From: an uncultured Granulosicoccaceae bacterium
GTDB lineage: Bacteria > Pseudomonadota > Gammaproteobacteria > Granulosicoccales > Granulosicoccaceae
NCBI GenBank assembly: GCA_938035125.1
Contig: CALHNS010000031.1
Coordinates: 1 to 50,044, forward strand
DNA: 50,044 bases
Direction: 5' to 3'
Below, in pieces: positions 47,969 to 50,044 of this stretch (positions are counted from its first letter, which is position 1; each line of letters begins with the position of its first letter). Position numbers and translations under genes: made by a program. The notes below the pieces were generated by a model. The model did no database searches. It was not told the origin of the DNA and was given only the letters and a program-made list of their open reading frames with translations.

Positions 47969-48675
47969 ACGAAGACTATATAACGCTAGATTATTCCCTA
48001 AATTTACCCGCTGCACACACAGTGGGTGTGGTGGTATTGCAAACCGATGAAGTATTAGAAGATGAGCTGCGGGTTTGGTTAGATCGCAACACCCGAATTT
48101 TGCATACGCGCATCCCCAGCCACCCAGAGGTTAACACCGATACCTTAAGCACCATGGAAGCAGCCCTTCCAGCATCGTTGTCATTATTGCCCAGCACAGC
48201 ACCGATATCGGTTATCGCCTACGGATGCACTTCGGCATCAACCGTTATAGGTGAAGCTCGCGTAGAAGAGATTGTTCAAAAACAATTTCCGAACGTTAAA
48301 GTCACAAACCCACTAAGTGCCTTAAAAGCTAAACTGGATGATTTAGGCGTTAAGAAATTGGGGCTACTCACCCCTTATGAGCCTACCGTATCAAAAGCTC
48401 TTCACAACAATCTTGTTGAACACGGAATTGAAGTGGTTTCGTTTGGAACCTTTAACGAACCCCTAGATTCAAATGTGTGCCGAATTGATGAAGCATCAAT
48501 TAAAGACGCGGTGAAAAGCTTACACGACAAAGCAACGTGCGATGCCGTGTTTGCCTCCTGCACCAATCTTCGAACCGCTGGATGGATTGACCGATATTCT
48601 GTTGAATTAGGCATTCCAGTGATTTCTAGCAACTCAGCATTGAGTTGGCATATGAAACGGTTATTAGATATTTAA
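47965..48675 (+). CDS. Asp/Glu racemase / maleate isomerase family enzyme (EutA-like)
   Basis: A 236-residue protein with the two active-site Cys of the family: C88 in AYGCTSAS and C199 in FASCTNLRT. GLLTPYEPTVS and the C-terminal SSNSALSWHM also fit maleate cis-trans isomerase/arylmalonate decarboxylase relatives, which include EutA of ectoine loci. The start overlaps the M24 stop by 4 bp (ATGA), implying coupled translation. Both Cys are intact, so racemase or isomerase activity is likely; decarboxylases keep only one. The substrate is unknown. Confidence 0.86.
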   Translation: MNEDYITLDYSLNLPAAHTVGVVVLQTDEVLEDELRVWLDRNTRILHTRIPSHPEVNTDTLSTMEAALPASLSLLPSTAPISVIAYGCTSASTVIGEARVEEIVQKQFPNVKVTNPLSALKAKLDDLGVKKLGLLTPYEPTVSKALHNNLVEHGIEVVSFGTFNEPLDSNVCRIDEASIKDAVKSLHDKATCDAVFASCTNLRTAGWIDRYSVELGIPVISSNSALSWHMKRLLDI

Positions 48676-48693
48676 CTGAAGATAACTTGGATG

Positions 48694-48706
48694 AGATATT
48701 TTATCT
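48694..48706. terminator. Possible weak terminator between convergent genes
   Basis: AGATA (48694-48698) and TATCT (48702-48706) form a short A/T-only stem in the 39-bp gap between the racemase-family gene and the lipoprotein gene. Position suits a bidirectional terminator, but the stem is weak. Confidence 0.25.
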
Positions 48707-48714
48707 AATATAAA

Positions 48715-49293
48715 TTATCGAACTCTTGAGAATGGAATCGAGAAATTCAATTCCAAATCTAGTTCTTGCCCATCGCGAGCATCGCTGTTTGAGAAAACAA
48801 TTTCGCCTTCAGTGCCGGTATAAACAAGACGACGTCGTGTTTCTAGCAGTGATTGAAACACAGGGAACCCATTGATAGTTTCAGTTGTAAGCTCCATAAC
48901 GAAGGCAGTTAAACCCGAACTAGACATTGCAGTACCTGTGATTGAATAAGGCCCTGCATTGGTGAATGGATCAGAACCTGGTTCGAATCCGTTGCAATTA
49001 CCCGCTCCAACACGATTGATGTACGTTGAGCCAGTAAATTCATAGTCGGATCGCAATCCGCCCGCATCGTTACACGCAACCCAAAAGCTACCCACTAAAT
49101 TGCCATTACTTGCGCCTGAATTATTCTGAGAAACCTGCTGATCGGCAACGGTGCTGATATTTACATCGTTTAAATTCGAGCCAACATCATTTGATGAGCC
49201 GCCCCCTGAACCGCATGCGGTTAGCAGTGCGGCTGATGCGATGAGGGTGTATTTCTTAAGGGATTTAAGGTGTAGAGGTGATTTGACTTTCAT
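48715..49293 (-). CDS. Small lipoprotein of unknown function
   Basis: A 192-residue protein. The N-terminal signal peptide ends in the lipobox LTAC followed by GSGGGSSND, a Gly/Ser linker common in outer-membrane lipoproteins of marine gammaproteobacteria. The rest is beta-rich with no motif I recognise. Two later Cys (WVACNDAGG, GAGNCNG) could form a disulfide. AAGGATG precedes ATG 49293. It is convergent with the catabolic cluster. The export call is strong; the function is unknown. Confidence 0.75.
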   Translation of the reverse strand: MKVKSPLHLKSLKKYTLIASAALLTACGSGGGSSNDVGSNLNDVNISTVADQQVSQNNSGASNGNLVGSFWVACNDAGGLRSDYEFTGSTYINRVGAGNCNGFEPGSDPFTNAGPYSITGTAMSSSGLTAFVMELTTETINGFPVFQSLLETRRRLVYTGTEGEIVFSNSDARDGQELDLELNFSIPFSRVR

Positions 49294-49524
49294 GTTGCAT
49301 CCTTGCGTTGATGGTTTGATAATTTATTACATTGCACGTTATTGTAAACTGAGCCAAGTAGATCAGCTATACCAATTAGGCGAGCGTGTGTCACATTTTT
49401 CGACATTCCCAATCGATTAGTAAGCTAATTCCGTTGAGACAAACACCGATCCTATGCCACTAATGTTGTTGCTCTATATGCTAGCTTTGCACGCCATTGG
49501 CATCCCATTAGGTAAAGAGTAAGC
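49294..49524. other. Intergenic stretch with no recognised gene
   Basis: This 231-bp AT-rich stretch separates the lipoprotein start from the end of the acetyltransferase remnant. It must hold the lipoprotein promoter, but no clear -35/-10 pair or RNA gene was seen. Confidence 0.4.
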
Positions 49525-49839
49525 CTACAAAACCTTCTCATAAAATTTACTGTAAGGATCGAATACATAATCTGCAAACGGATCACATTCACAAAACCCG
49601 TATTTCTCGTATAGAAGAATTGCAGGTATAAATGCATCATCGCTACCTGTTTCCAAACTGACTTTTCGGTAACTCCGGTGTTCGGCCTCTGCAAGAATGG
49701 CTTTTAATATTTTTGATGCAACGCCTCTACGTAAAAACTCATCAACTGTTTTCATTGATTTTATTTCTGCAGAATGACGATTAAGTTCTTTAAGCGCGCC
49801 GCACCCAGCCAATTCATTAAAACAATATGCAACATATCG
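49525..49839 (-). pseudogene. GNAT N-acetyltransferase remnant, N-terminal half missing
   Basis: The readable part covers the C-terminal half of a GNAT acetyltransferase: ELAGCGALKEL, a degenerate acetyl-CoA loop (FLRRGVASKILKAILAEAEH), SLETGSDDAF, and YEKYGFCECDPFADY. Complete relatives have about 150 residues. Here the similarity runs back to about 49839, where an in-frame TGA (49840-49842) stops it, and no N-terminal half is found further upstream in any frame. The only in-frame start nearby is TTG 49812, in the middle of the conserved region. It is most likely a truncated gene left by a rearrangement, though a sequencing or assembly break is possible. Confidence 0.65.
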
Positions 49840-49842
49840 TCA

Positions 49843-50044
49843 TCGATAATGCCAGGGATTAGAGGTACGGCTGACATCAGGAAAATACTGGCACACCTTG
49901 GTCAGAAGGCCGGTGGGTAACAACCAGAGTCGTTGCCCCGAGTCGAGCCCCGCCAGGTGATCTCCTTGCCTAAGTGAATGGAGAGTGGCGGTGAAATGAC
50001 AGATCATGCTGGGGCGGCAGCGATTCGGCTCGTCCGAGAACAAT
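49843..50044. other. GC-richer unidentified segment at the right edge
   Basis: From 49921 to the end I count 73 G/C of 124 bases (59%), against 48 of 120 (40%) in 49441-49560. A minus-strand frame of 67 codons is open here but resembles no family I know. It adjoins the broken acetyltransferase, so it may be the end of an inserted or rearranged element. No inverted repeat or transposase is visible. Confidence 0.35.

Noticed and set aside
48980-48990. tRNA T-arm-like GGTTCGAATCC
   Set aside because: It lies inside the lipoprotein coding frame and no matching acceptor, anticodon or D-arm surrounds it.
49840-50043. 67-codon minus-strand frame as a transposase fragment
   Set aside because: The translation does not match any transposase motif I can name, and no terminal inverted repeat is visible.

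Overview
The window looks like chromosomal DNA of a Gram-negative gammaproteobacterium, plausibly marine; genus cannot be fixed from sequence alone. The evidence is the conserved block rnhB-dnaE-accA-tilS-pyrG-kdsA-eno-ftsB-ispD-ispF in the order known from Pseudomonas-like genomes, kdsA (Kdo, hence LPS), a FadL-type outer-membrane channel beside a VolA-like lipoprotein lipase, a membrane-bound FadE, and an S-methyl-5'-thioinosine phosphorylase. No rRNA, tRNA, CRISPR array or complete insertion sequence was recognised.

Layout. (1) 1-12811, minus strand: one tightly packed seven-gene operon, read from 12811 to the left edge: VWA/glutamine-amidotransferase-like membrane protein, caspase-fold protein lacking the catalytic Cys, TPR protein with a gluzincin HExxH site, MoxR AAA+ ATPase, DUF58 protein, BatA-like VWA membrane protein, and a very large DUF4175-type protein that runs off the window and carries a 15-bp tandem repeat. 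Four of the six junctions are stop/start overlaps; the other two are gaps of 2 and 3 bp. (2) 13116-17168, plus strand: fadL, volA-like lipase and a periplasmic chalcone-isomerase-fold protein, a lipid-scavenging operon ending in a strong bidirectional terminator and facing fadE (17299-19788). (3) 20088-29820: folE, an ATM1-type ABC exporter, dusA, the glutathione-dependent formaldehyde pair frmA/fghA with a PPOX-type flavoprotein, a rhodanese, an M20 amidohydrolase, selO and an isochorismatase-family hydrolase. (4) 29889-42891, minus strand: the housekeeping block (methylthioinosine phosphorylase, ispF, ispD, ftsB, eno, kdsA, pyrG, tilS, accA, dnaE, rnhB). (5) 42983-48675, plus strand: a Gfo/Idh/MocA dehydrogenase followed by a probable amino-acid catabolic cluster (diaminopropionate ammonia-lyase, cupin, exported alpha/beta hydrolase, M24 peptidase, Asp/Glu racemase-family enzyme). 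(6) 48715-50044: a small lipoprotein, a GNAT acetyltransferase remnant without its N-terminal half, and a GC-richer unidentified stretch at the right edge.

The best candidates for undescribed biology are the MoxR operon with its Cys-less caspase-like and gluzincin-TPR members, the FadL/VolA/chalcone-isomerase-fold operon with a possible paired operator, and the diaminopropionate ammonia-lyase/M24/racemase cluster, which resembles but does not match the ectoine utilisation genes. All functions are inferred from motifs and context; no database search was run.
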